This document shows, in pieces, positions 34,889-42,907 of a stretch of 64,000 bases of DNA. Source of the DNA: Cytophagaceae bacterium (GTDB lineage Bacteria > Bacteroidota > Bacteroidia > Cytophagales > JAIYAX01); the NCBI GenBank assembly GCA_027488815.1, contig JAIYAX010000002.1, positions 1 through 64,000 of the forward strand, in the 5' to 3' direction. Positions within the stretch are counted from its first letter, which is position 1. The number at the start of each line of letters is the position of its first letter. The notes under the pieces are model-generated. The model searched no databases and was not told where the DNA came from. It saw only the letters and a list, made by a program, of their open reading frames with translations. A program made the position numbers and the translations under genes.

Positions 34889-35521
34889 TTAAAACCTATA
34901 ACCCAAAGTTGCCTGATACCATGCATTTTTATATTGTGGTGTTACGCTACTGCCATCACCCCGGTTGTTTTGCACATCCCATCCGGCTCTTGCACCTATT
35001 ACCACATGATCAATATTTATATCTAGGCCAATGAGAAGGCAGACGGTGTTCTTTCTGATATTGTCATTTTTGAATTCTTGTTCTTGTACAAAGCTATTTA
35101 CTGAACTTCCAAAATCATCCTTTTGACTGAGCAGAAAAGATACCTGCGGACCGGCAAGAATGGAGATAAATTCAACCGGTTTGATTGCAAAAAGAATAGG
35201 AATATCAAGATAATTACTTGTTCTCGTGAAGTTGTAGGAATTGTTTAATATCCTGCCATTGGCTTTAAACCCTCTTTGACTATACAACACTTCCGGCTGT
35301 ATGCCAAAGTAGCGGCCTATGGGGATTGATAAGAAAACTCCACCAGCAAATCCTAACTTAGGATCGGCAACAAACTCTTCTCCTTTAGAATTGTAAACAT
35401 TGGAGTAGTTGGCTCCTGCCTTTACACCAAATTGTAATGTTTCACTCTTGTAGTTCTCTTGAGCTTCAGAGTTAATAACAGAACATACAGCTATTAATGA
35501 TGTTAATAAAAACTTTTTCAT
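34889..35521 (-). CDS. Small outer-membrane beta-barrel protein (porin/OmpA-barrel type)
   Basis: ATG 35521 is chosen because a signal peptide starts there (MKKFLLTSLIAVCSVINSEAQ); 210 residues. The mature part is alternating beta sequence with the family words LQFGVKAGANYSNVY, GGVFLSIPIGRYFGIQPEVLYSQRGFKA, YLDIPILFAIKP and a C-terminal strand ATLGYRF ending in Phe. This matches the outer-membrane beta-barrel (PorT-like) family common in Bacteroidota. It follows a coiled-coil lipoprotein and a CsbD-like gene in the same direction and may share their stress control. Confidence 0.88.
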   Translation of the reverse strand: MKKFLLTSLIAVCSVINSEAQENYKSETLQFGVKAGANYSNVYNSKGEEFVADPKLGFAGGVFLSIPIGRYFGIQPEVLYSQRGFKANGRILNNSYNFTRTSNYLDIPILFAIKPVEFISILAGPQVSFLLSQKDDFGSSVNSFVQEQEFKNDNIRKNTVCLLIGLDINIDHVVIGARAGWDVQNNRGDGSSVTPQYKNAWYQATLGYRF

Positions 35522-35543
35522 GTGATTGTGTTTAATGTAAAAA

Positions 35544-35966
35544 TTATAATTTGTCAAGTGAACTTTTGAGTGAATCAAGGTCCTGATTAAAGGTAGATTT
35601 AAAATTCTCCCAATTATCTTTGCTATCAGCTCGGTACTCATCCATACGCATTCTTAAGTCCGAATTTTTGTCATTCAACTCACTGATACGCTTCTTGTAT
35701 TCGGCTCTGATATCACTTTTCTCGTTTGCAATACGCTGATCAAACTGTGCAATACGCCTTTCATTGGCCAGTATCTTCTCAATGTTCTCTTTACGAAATG
35801 CCTCCACTTCTTGCTGCAGCGCCTTGTTTGCATCAAGTAAATCCTTATTTGCCTCTATTACATCTTGTTGGGCAGAAACTACTTTCTGTGATGAGGACTC
35901 GCATGATACCTGTGATAAGGCCAGTAAAAGAATTGCTGCAATTATTGTCAATTTTGTATTTTTCAT
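35544..35966 (-). CDS. Coiled-coil lipoprotein A
   Basis: 140 residues. Lipoprotein signal ending LSQVSC (Cys22). The mature part is almost wholly charged helix (about 28-125), probably a coiled coil: VVSAQQDVIEANKDLLDANK, RRIAQFDQRIANEKSDIR, RISELNDKNSDLRMRMDEY. The C-terminus DSKDNWENFKSTFNQDLDSLKSSLDKL closely resembles that of the protein at 41457-41894, so the two are paralogues. No enzyme motif. Its gene sits in a cluster with a CsbD-like protein and small membrane proteins, so an envelope-stress role is inferred, not shown. Confidence 0.82.
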   Translation of the reverse strand: MKNTKLTIIAAILLLALSQVSCESSSQKVVSAQQDVIEANKDLLDANKALQQEVEAFRKENIEKILANERRIAQFDQRIANEKSDIRAEYKKRISELNDKNSDLRMRMDEYRADSKDNWENFKSTFNQDLDSLKSSLDKL

Positions 35967-35977
35967 GATTTATGTGT

Positions 35978-36169
35978 CTAGAGGTGTGAAATCATTTTTT
36001 GCAGTTCTTCCTTAGATTTTCCAAGTTTTTTCTGAAGTCTTCCAAGTAGTTCATCGTGCTTGCCTTCAACAAGAAGTAGGTCATTATCAGTAAGAATAGC
36101 ATACTGTTGTTTTAGTTTTCCTTTCACTTCATTCCAGTTATCAGGAAATAAATTTGTCGTTTTCATCAT
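35978..36169 (-). CDS. CsbD-like stress protein
   Basis: 63 residues from ATG 36169 (or 62 from 36166); a longer reading from 36220 adds residues unlike the family. NWNEVKGKLKQQYAILTDNDLLLVEGKHDELLGRLQKKLGKSKEEL matches the CsbD pattern (W-x-E-x-KGK-K...G.LTD.DL....G..DEL.G.LQ...G..KEE). CsbD proteins are small, hydrophilic and induced by general stress, with no known enzymatic role. It starts a run of minus-strand genes continued by the coiled-coil lipoprotein 11 bases downstream. Confidence 0.92.
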   Translation of the reverse strand: MMKTTNLFPDNWNEVKGKLKQQYAILTDNDLLLVEGKHDELLGRLQKKLGKSKEELQKMISHL

Positions 36170-36430
36170 TTTACAAGTGTTTAATTGTTTGTCAAAGGTC
36201 TGGAATACTATATGGCTCATGTTATACAGTGATGCAAATAGTTTATATAATAAGATTGATGTATGTATGGGTAGTGAATTCTTCTCGAGTGTAGGTTACT
36301 GAATAGTATTGGATTTACCCTCTAAGAAAACCGAGTATACAGATTTTAAGAGAGGGTTGAAATCTTCCCTGAATAACCCTGATCGAAAGCCATAGATTTA
36401 ATGAATCAACATACTTATTAGATTAATGGC

Positions 36431-36586
36431 TCAGGAAACACTGGAGCCCTGAATAAGCCTTAAAATGACAGAAATGAGGGCTATGACCAGCAGAATGTGA
36501 ATCAAGCCTCCAAGGTTAAAAGCAAAGAAGCCGATGGCCCACCCAATTAATAAGACGAGTGCAAGGAGATAGAGAAAGTTTCCCAT
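36431..36586 (-). CDS. lmo0937-like membrane microprotein
   Basis: 51 residues, read directly from the sequence: MGNFLYLLALVLLIGWAIGF, then FAFNLGGLIHILLVIALISV and a short tail ILRLIQGSSVS. Two hydrophobic helices joined at a Gly-Gly turn with the family words LIGWAIGFF and GLIHILLVIA identify the lmo0937 family, small membrane proteins that often neighbour CsbD genes. Function unknown. It lies alone between the CsbD-like gene and two other small membrane-protein genes. Confidence 0.88.
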   Translation of the reverse strand: MGNFLYLLALVLLIGWAIGFFAFNLGGLIHILLVIALISVILRLIQGSSVS

Positions 36587-36727
36587 AATGTAGAGGACGT
36601 TAAAATGTGAATTAAAAGTGTGAATTTAATGTGGTACTGACTTGTTCCAATGTTCCCATATGGTACTTTACATGCCTGATAAACTTATGCTATGTAAACA
36701 GGGTTTAATCTTAGGCTGAAACTTAAC

Positions 36728-36952
36728 CTAATTTACTTTTCGGGTGCCAAACACCAGAAAACCGCTGCCGACCAACATGATCAGAATGCCAATAAGTGTT
36801 GGCCATGGCAATTGGGCACTCTTCTCCTTGATGACTTCTACAGGCCCAAGATCAATGAGTTTCTCTTCGGAAATAAAAATGAACATAGTGTACAAAGTGA
36901 TCAGCACTCCGATGATCATAAAGGAAATGCCTATATTTTTTATGGTTGTCAT
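36728..36952 (-). CDS. Small two-helix membrane protein
   Basis: 74 residues. Helix 1 at about 7-27 (IGISFMIIGVLITLYTMFIFI), a short loop with the charged stretch GPVEVIKEKSAQ, and helix 2 at about 50-68 (PTLIGILIMLVGSGFLVFGT). I do not recognise a named family. Its ATG overlaps by four bases the stop of the 105-residue secreted protein upstream, so the two are translationally coupled. Confidence 0.7.
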   Translation of the reverse strand: MTTIKNIGISFMIIGVLITLYTMFIFISEEKLIDLGPVEVIKEKSAQLPWPTLIGILIMLVGSGFLVFGTRKVN

Positions 36953-37266
36953 AGAATTAGAATTAAGATCAGAATGATAATCAGCAATGAACCAACCGAT
37001 ATAGTGACAGCTCCTCTGCTATTAGAAGCTGCGCTTTTTTGCAGCTTTTGTAACTCCTTCTCCAGTGCTTTCCGCTCTTTACGGTTTAAACTTCTGTCGT
37101 TTTCAAGATTTAGCTCTTTCATGCGCTGAATCGCCCGATGTATTGAGATAAGATCTACAGATGAGGGCTGCTCTAGTCGGTTTAATGAAAGTGCTACGGC
37201 CGGCTGAGGACAAACTGCGATCAAACTTGAAAGCAAAAATAGAATACAGATTATTTTTTTCATCAT
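36949..37266 (-). CDS. Small exported protein with Ile/Leu-rich C-terminal anchor
   Basis: 105 residues. Signal peptide MMKKIICILFLLSSLIAV...AVALS. The middle (about 32-85) is charged helix (IHRAIQRMKELNLENDRSLNRKERKALEKELQKLQK). The last 17 residues (ISVGSLLIIILILILIL) are almost pure Ile/Leu and should be a C-terminal membrane anchor. Periplasmic helix with two membrane ends is the simplest picture. No family recognised. Coupled to the 74-residue protein by an ATGA overlap. Confidence 0.72.
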   Translation of the reverse strand: MMKKIICILFLLSSLIAVCPQPAVALSLNRLEQPSSVDLISIHRAIQRMKELNLENDRSLNRKERKALEKELQKLQKSAASNSRGAVTISVGSLLIIILILILIL

Positions 37267-37399
37267 TACTTGTTTTGTTAAGAAATTAACATGGTGTTAA
37301 ACTTTGATAAAGTTAAGAGAGTTGCATTAGCTAAGTCTGATACTTTAACTAAAATAGTTTATACAATTCAGCTCTCAGAAAATTTGAGTAAAAAGCTAC

Positions 37400-39781
37400 T
37401 CAACTCATCATTAAGTCTTTAACTTCTTTTCTTTCGACACCTCGAATTAGGTTTTTGTCTTTAAATACAAAATCATTATCAGCAAGCCTAAGCCTCTCCA
37501 ATGAGAGCCTTGCGAGCAAATAGCCGAGGGTAGATTCTGCTCCCTGGTTTAAGTTCATGGCATCAGCTTCTACACCATCATAGCATCCGCCGGTGCAGGG
37601 GTTGTAAACCATATTCCCCAAGTGGTTATTTCCAAGAAACCATTCAAAGGCTACTCCTGCTTTGAAGAGGTACTTTCTGTTATCAAATACTTCGTAAAAT
37701 TTCTCCATAGCCATGATCGTATAGGCCACATCTATTGGCTGTTCGCCGCCTATAGTCCCATTGGTGTCTTTGTTTTTTTTAAGCCAGCCTTTATTTGTGA
37801 TTACCTTGATACGGGTACCCGAAAAAATCTTTGAAATGAGAAAATCAAAACTATCAAGTGCAATTTTTTTGTATACAGGATTATCTGTGGCTACGTAAGC
37901 ACAAAGCATGGCCTCAGGTAACAAGCTGTTGCCGTAGGTAAGTGAATCTTCAAACCATTTCCAGTTTTCATCGGCCTCGTGGCGATACATCTGTGTAAGC
38001 CTATCGGCAAACAAAGTGATTTTATTCTTGTACTTCAGATTATCCTGATAGCACAGCCCTTTGATAATGAATGCCATAGCCCTAGTAGAGTGGACCTGGT
38101 CGAGATGATGGTACAAAGACTCAAATAGCTCATTGGCCACGCTCACCACCGACCGTGGGAGCAGTTCTTTAATCGAAAGCAGGTAGCCTATCGCCCATAC
38201 TGCCCTACCCGTTGAATCTTCAAGATTTTCGGAAATATTCTGAAATGAAAACTGGCGCTGATAGGTCACATAATTGAACAACAAGCCGTTACTTATCATG
38301 CAATCTTTGATAAACATCAGGTAGGTATTGATCAATGCCAGGTCATCCGTATTGGATGTTATCTCATAATGCTGGCAGGCCACGATCAGCGCCCTTGCGT
38401 TATCATCGAGGGTATAACCGGTTGTCAAGTCGGGGCTGGCAATTTTTGAAAACTGTATGATGCCATAGCTGGTCGTCAGCCTCAATAAATGAGTTAATGA
38501 AATTGGTGGAAGTTTATAAGAAAAGTTAAAGACTGCCGGTGATGCTTTTTCAAATACCCTTGAGTAACTCATTGCAACATTTTGCCATGCAGATGGAGCC
38601 ATTTTAATGAGGTTGTTAACCGATATTTTCTCCCTCAGTTCATCATTCTCTAAAAGATCAATGATAGCTTTTGATAACTGCTCAGAGCTACGGAAATCAA
38701 CAACAGATACGCTGATCCTGTCAGCAAACTCTTTGACATGGGGAATGGGTGTAGAGATGATGGGGCATCCGCAACTGACCGCATAGGCAAAAGTGCCACT
38801 CACTGCCTGATTGGGGTCAACAGAAGTAAACAGGTAAACATCTGTAAGCTGCAGGTAATCAAGCAAAACGGGCAGCTCAACATACTCATTTACAAACCTA
38901 ACGTTGTTTTCAAGGCCCAGCAAAGCCACTTTTGCTTCAAGCATCTCCCTGTAAACCTCCCCCTCCTGTGCCACTATGTTGGGGTGTGTCTTACCTACTA
39001 TCAGAAAAACGACATCTGGAAAGCGGGAAACTACCTCAGGAAGTGCATCAATCGTGGTTTCAAATCCCTTGTTTGAATTGACCAAGCCAAAGGTCATCAA
39101 CACCTTTGAGCTTGGTAACTGATACTTCTGCTTCAGCTTGTCTTTATCTTTAGGTGCGATCAGGTGGGTGCCATGCTCAATCACGGAGATGTTGGTCTCA
39201 GCTATTTGATAGTCTTTTATCAGAATAGATTTAGACAAATGGGTCATTACAACAACTTCAGAGACACATCCAGCAATCTGCTGCACATTCAACATGAGTT
39301 GAGCGTCAGGATTGGGTAGCACAGTGTGAAAAATGATGATCACCGGCTTATTGATCAGCTCCAGAAATGAAAGAAAAGTCTGGTCTGCTGAATAAAACAG
39401 CCCAAACTCATGCTGCACCACTACCAGTTTAATGCTTTCATCTTTGTTAATGAGAAAAGCAGTTTTTCTGAAACTGTTTTTGACCGAAACGTTAAGCAGA
39501 TACTTTGGCTGCCTGGCATAATGAAATTGATCGGGCTCTGCCTGTAGTGCGCACATTGAAATTTTAAAGGTGGTGCGATATTGCTCTTCAATAGACTTGA
39601 TCAGATCAAAAGTGTAGGTAGCTAGCCCACATGCCCTAGGCGGGTAAGAAGAGATAAACAATACCTCTGGTTTTGCTTCATGACTGGGCTTTCTGAAAGT
39701 GTGGTGCTCAAGTTCATATCGCTCTGTTTGCACAAATGGCGATGGTAAACTCCCTTGATATAAAACAAGTCCTTTATTCAT
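37400..39781 (-). CDS. GT4 glycosyltransferase fused to a C-terminal alpha/alpha-toroid domain
   Basis: 793 residues from ATG 39781; the frame is open further upstream but runs into the GH130 gene. Residues about 40-420 are a GT-B transferase: VLFISSYPPRACGLATYTFDLI, VVVQHEFGLFYS, LMTFGLVNSNKGFETTIDALPEV, then DPNQAVSGTFAYAVSCGCPIISTP in place of the usual E-x7-E motif. Residues about 450-780 are helical with hairpin repeats (TTGYTLDDNARALIVACQHY, GRAVWAIGYLL, STRAMAFIIKGL), like the (alpha/alpha)6 toroids of glycoside hydrolases and epimerases. It overlaps GH130 by 8 bases. The pair probably builds and trims or recycles a mannose-containing glycan. Confidence 0.85.
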   Translation of the reverse strand: MNKGLVLYQGSLPSPFVQTERYELEHHTFRKPSHEAKPEVLFISSYPPRACGLATYTFDLIKSIEEQYRTTFKISMCALQAEPDQFHYARQPKYLLNVSVKNSFRKTAFLINKDESIKLVVVQHEFGLFYSADQTFLSFLELINKPVIIIFHTVLPNPDAQLMLNVQQIAGCVSEVVVMTHLSKSILIKDYQIAETNISVIEHGTHLIAPKDKDKLKQKYQLPSSKVLMTFGLVNSNKGFETTIDALPEVVSRFPDVVFLIVGKTHPNIVAQEGEVYREMLEAKVALLGLENNVRFVNEYVELPVLLDYLQLTDVYLFTSVDPNQAVSGTFAYAVSCGCPIISTPIPHVKEFADRISVSVVDFRSSEQLSKAIIDLLENDELREKISVNNLIKMAPSAWQNVAMSYSRVFEKASPAVFNFSYKLPPISLTHLLRLTTSYGIIQFSKIASPDLTTGYTLDDNARALIVACQHYEITSNTDDLALINTYLMFIKDCMISNGLLFNYVTYQRQFSFQNISENLEDSTGRAVWAIGYLLSIKELLPRSVVSVANELFESLYHHLDQVHSTRAMAFIIKGLCYQDNLKYKNKITLFADRLTQMYRHEADENWKWFEDSLTYGNSLLPEAMLCAYVATDNPVYKKIALDSFDFLISKIFSGTRIKVITNKGWLKKNKDTNGTIGGEQPIDVAYTIMAMEKFYEVFDNRKYLFKAGVAFEWFLGNNHLGNMVYNPCTGGCYDGVEADAMNLNQGAESTLGYLLARLSLERLRLADNDFVFKDKNLIRGVERKEVKDLMMS

Positions 39782-40826
39782 TGAAATTAGATTTTGATGG
39801 ATGTAATGAAAGTTCAAACAGCAAAGCCGAAAGGCTGAGTGAAGCCACCGCAATCTGTTCGTCTGCAGCGCCATAATAGATGTACAGGCTGTCGCCCTCA
39901 ACCAATGCACCTGTTGGGAAGCAAACATTATTCACCTCACCGCTCAGCTCCCAGGGCGTATTAGGGAAAAACAAAGGGTAGGGAAGCCTCGCCAGCTCTA
40001 CCTCCGGCGAATTCAGGTCAAGTAGAGCAGCGCATGCGGAGTACACAAAGCCGTTGATGGTGTCATGAACTGCGTGATAAATGAGCAGCCAGCCATCTTT
40101 TGTCTCAATAGGAGGGCAGCCGGCACCGATGTAACTCACCTCATGCTTATACACGGGTGACATTAAAATTTGCCTTTCAAAATCTAAAAAGTACCCCTTC
40201 CAGAACTCATCACTGATCTCCAAAAGATTTTCGACACCTTGAACGATCTGAATGTCCGGCTTTATGCGATGCAGAAAACAGAACTTTCCGTTAACTTTTC
40301 TGGGAAACAGAACCACATTCTTGTCCCATAGCAAGGGAAAATGTGTTCCTGAATGGTCGTAATTCTTAAGCTTGTTGTACCTGCTGTATTTCTCATTTAA
40401 ATGATTTTTCCCCTGGTGGTAAACCTCAAAGTCCTCATAAGTGATTTGTGGTACCATGATGCCATGTCTTTTCCAATTTACCAGGTCTGTAGAACTTGCT
40501 AAAGCCCCTAGGGCATTAGTGCCGTCGTAAGCCGTGTAGCTGAGGTAGTAAGTGGAGTCAATACAAACTACCCTGGGGTCTTCCATGCCCTGTGATTCAA
40601 AATCACCTTCCGGACTAAGCAATGCAGTTGAATTTCTATCCTGAATCACGAGCGGGGAGCTCAGCGTGCAAAAGCCAATGGTAGAGCGATTGTGAGCCGT
40701 TACAGCCCTGTAAAACATGAGGATCTTAGCTCCATTTCTGATCACACCCGGGTTCAAGACTGCATGATCCTCAAAGGGTTGAGTAGTTTTACTCAGAATT
40801 ATTCCATGTTTAATAATGCTTAACAT
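39774..40826 (-). CDS. Glycoside hydrolase family 130 (beta-mannoside phosphorylase type)
   Basis: 350 residues, five-bladed propeller family. Recognisable words are NPGVIRNGAKILMFYRAV, the catalytic-region FESQGMEDPRVVCID (the Asp of EDPR is the expected acid), YYLSYTAYDG, WKGYFLDFE and GCPPIETKDGWLLIYHAVHD. GH130 enzymes cleave beta-mannosides with phosphate, giving mannose 1-phosphate; some members are hydrolases. No signal peptide, so cytoplasmic. Its gene precedes and overlaps by 8 bases a glycosyltransferase/toroid gene, so the two act together. A small cupin gene lies 106 bases upstream on the same strand. Confidence 0.92.
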   Translation of the reverse strand: MLSIIKHGIILSKTTQPFEDHAVLNPGVIRNGAKILMFYRAVTAHNRSTIGFCTLSSPLVIQDRNSTALLSPEGDFESQGMEDPRVVCIDSTYYLSYTAYDGTNALGALASSTDLVNWKRHGIMVPQITYEDFEVYHQGKNHLNEKYSRYNKLKNYDHSGTHFPLLWDKNVVLFPRKVNGKFCFLHRIKPDIQIVQGVENLLEISDEFWKGYFLDFERQILMSPVYKHEVSYIGAGCPPIETKDGWLLIYHAVHDTINGFVYSACAALLDLNSPEVELARLPYPLFFPNTPWELSGEVNNVCFPTGALVEGDSLYIYYGAADEQIAVASLSLSALLFELSLHPSKSNFNE

Positions 40827-40932
40827 GATTCAAATTAAATTTTTTTATGGGTGAATACTTCCTGGTGGTTCTTCTTAACGTGATCTATCAAATCCCATGA
40901 CACTAAAGTCTATCGAAGAGGTAATAGAATGC

Positions 40933-41277
40933 CTATTCTTCATACCCGCTTTTGATGACTGTACAGATCATTTTGAACTGTTCCTTTGCAAAAAAACTAT
41001 GTGTGGAGTGTGCAGGAATGACGATTCCCTCCCCTAGTTTGATGTAAAACGACTTACCATTAATGACCAACTCTGCAGCACCGTTGATGATCTGTACATA
41101 GATGTCAAAGGCGGAAGTACGGTCTATGATTTCTTCACCGGTATCAACTGAAGTAGCCGTGATGTTTCCGGTGGTTTTTTTGATGATTACCCGTGAAACC
41201 ACTGCATTGGGAATGTATTCGATGATTTCAACAATGATATGCACAGCACCTTTTTCAATTAATGATTTATCGTTCAT
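40933..41277 (-). CDS. Small cupin-fold protein
   Basis: 114 residues. The central beta-barrel carries the cupin motif 2-like stretch LGEGIVIPAHSTHSFFAKE and the preceding IINGAAELVINGKSFYI. Only part of the usual His-x-His-Glu-His metal set is visible, so it may bind a sugar or act as a structural domain instead of an enzyme. It lies upstream of the GH130/GT pair on the same strand and may be a sensor or isomerase-like helper for it. That link is inferred from position only. Confidence 0.82.
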   Translation of the reverse strand: MNDKSLIEKGAVHIIVEIIEYIPNAVVSRVIIKKTTGNITATSVDTGEEIIDRTSAFDIYVQIINGAAELVINGKSFYIKLGEGIVIPAHSTHSFFAKEQFKMICTVIKSGYEE

Positions 41278-41456
41278 AAACTTCTACTTAAATATCGCTT
41301 TGTAAAGTACTTTCATGGACTGTTAAATACTGTACTTGTCTGGCAGAAAAACAGAGAAAAACAAATCTGCACATGTCTTGACCGGCCATGATTTTGAGAT
41401 CATTTTTACCTGATGATAGTGAGCATGATCTGGTAGGCCCTTGGCCCTATTCTGAA

Positions 41457-41894
41457 TTACTTCTTATCGTATACCAGAGAATTAAGGGCAGCAGACAAGT
41501 CGTCCATTTCCTTATTAAATCGGCTCTTGAAAGAATACCAGCTGTCTTTGCCATCTGCTTTAAACTCTTCCATTTGTTTCTGCAAATCAGAATTCTTGGC
41601 ATTTAACCTTTTAACTTCTTCCTGGTACTTCACCTTGGCACCCATCTTTTGACCTTCTATCCGGTCATTAAAGTCTGCAATACTCTTGTTATTGACTTTT
41701 ACCTGATCGGCCACACGTTGCTTGTGCTCAGCCATGTCTAATTTATAGTCACGATTAGCATCATCCAGTTGTTGGTTGGCCTCTTTCACATTCACCTCGG
41801 CTTTGTCAACCCGCCGAGCTGATGTTACACAGCCGAGCGTAAAGGTTCCAATTACCAATAATATAAGTAAAGGAGTATTTTTAAAAGTTAGCAT
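41457..41894 (-). CDS. Coiled-coil lipoprotein B (paralogue of the 35.5-kb gene)
   Basis: 145 residues from ATG 41894, chosen because it begins the signal peptide ending in the lipobox FTLGC. The mature part is charged helix: VDKAEVNVKEANQQLDDANR, RIEGQKMGAKVKYQEEVKRLN, AKNSDLQKQMEEF. It ends ADGKDSWYSFKSRFNKEMDDLSAALNSL, like the paralogue (DSKDNWENFKSTFNQDLDSL). Five to six kilobases separate the two copies, which frame the stress-like island. No known enzyme motif. A role in the periplasm as an outer-membrane-anchored coiled coil is inferred. Confidence 0.82.
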   Translation of the reverse strand: MLTFKNTPLLILLVIGTFTLGCVTSARRVDKAEVNVKEANQQLDDANRDYKLDMAEHKQRVADQVKVNNKSIADFNDRIEGQKMGAKVKYQEEVKRLNAKNSDLQKQMEEFKADGKDSWYSFKSRFNKEMDDLSAALNSLVYDKK

Positions 41895-42066
41895 AGTCTT
41901 AATGTATAGTTGTAGACACGTTCCCACAACAATACAAAGGTGACAACTCCTATGCTCAAATCAGTTATACAATTAACATCTTCCCTTATATCATTCGTTT
42001 ATACACCAAGATCGACATAATGAAGCAATAAAGTACAATGAATAACTAGATATAATTACAAATATT

Positions 42067-42648
42067 CTATTCAAAAAAACCCGATAAATCCTCAAGATTG
42101 TTCCTTCGCCGTTCAGCCATTTGCTTAAAAAAGGACGGCGTCAATCCTGTCACCTGTTTAAACTGTTTTGACAAATGTGCCACACTGCTGTAGTGCATTT
42201 TATAGGATATTTCTGTTAAGTTCAATTGATCATAAGTGATGAGTTCCTTAACACGCTCTATCTTATGAACGATAATGAAATGCTCAATGGTAGTTCCCTT
42301 CGTTTTTGAAAATAGCTCGGAAAGTCTTATGTACTTTATTCCAAGTTTTTCTGTTAAAAGTGTAGAGAAATTTACTTTGGGTAATTCATCAGAATAGTGA
42401 ACCAATTCAATGATGATAGTGATGATTTTCTCTACCAATACAGCGTTATCATCATCCATCAGTTCAACGCCTGATTTGTGTAGTGCATACTTGAGTTTTA
42501 CAATCAATGCACTGCTCAATGGTGCCTCTAAAACTACTTCCCCCAGTTCTATGGTCTTGTATGCTATGTCCAACAACTCTAGCTCCTGCTTCACAAGCAT
42601 TTTGCAACGGAGGCTGACCATATTCTGAATAAACAACTTTGTTGGCAT
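42067..42648 (-). CDS. AraC-family helix-turn-helix regulator
   Basis: 193 residues. The N-terminal about 95 residues are unlike cupin sensor domains and hold helices such as LVEKIITIIIELVHYSDEL. The C-terminal about 95 residues are the double helix-turn-helix: STLLTEKLGIKYIRLSELFSKTKGTTIEHFI and LTEISYKMHYSSVAHLSKQFKQVTGLTPSFFKQM. Soluble. Position next to the coiled-coil lipoprotein, cupin and CsbD region suggests control of the stress-like island, but no binding site is identified. The 5' side borders REP cluster 3. Confidence 0.9.
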   Translation of the reverse strand: MPTKLFIQNMVSLRCKMLVKQELELLDIAYKTIELGEVVLEAPLSSALIVKLKYALHKSGVELMDDDNAVLVEKIITIIIELVHYSDELPKVNFSTLLTEKLGIKYIRLSELFSKTKGTTIEHFIIVHKIERVKELITYDQLNLTEISYKMHYSSVAHLSKQFKQVTGLTPSFFKQMAERRRNNLEDLSGFFE

Positions 42649-42765
42649 GTTAAAGTCAAAAAAATGATAAACGCTGATTTGCTAATCTTTAGCTTCCTAC
42701 AAATTTAACCAAAAAATTAAGAAAACAAAGCAATACTGATTTTCATTCAGCGTCAAGCCCTGCCG

Positions 42766-42826
42766 TGGTTCGTGGGACACGAACCACAGGGTTTGATTTA
42801 AATAATGGTTCGTGGGACACGAACCA
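42766..42826. repeat. REP-like palindrome cluster 3
   Basis: Two perfect 21-bp palindromes at 42766-42786 and 42806-42826, both with loop GGA, separated by CAGGGTTTGATTTAAATAA-type spacer. A degraded third copy follows (about 42837-42850, GGTCACGAAACACGGCGGGG). The first copy is flanked as in clusters 1 and 4 but has the loop reversed. Confidence 0.9.
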
Positions 42827-42873
42827 TGGCGGAGGTGGGTCACGAAACACGGCGGGGATTATTAATCTTTACT

Positions 42874-42881
42874 TATATTTG
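42874..42881 (+). promoter_or_regulatory. Possible -7 promoter element of the crystallin-like gene
   Basis: TATATTTG matches TAnnTTTG 26 bases before the ATG at 42908. No clear -33 element. Confidence 0.4.
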
Positions 42882-42907
42882 AGAATTCTTAATTAAACCT
42901 TAAAGCT

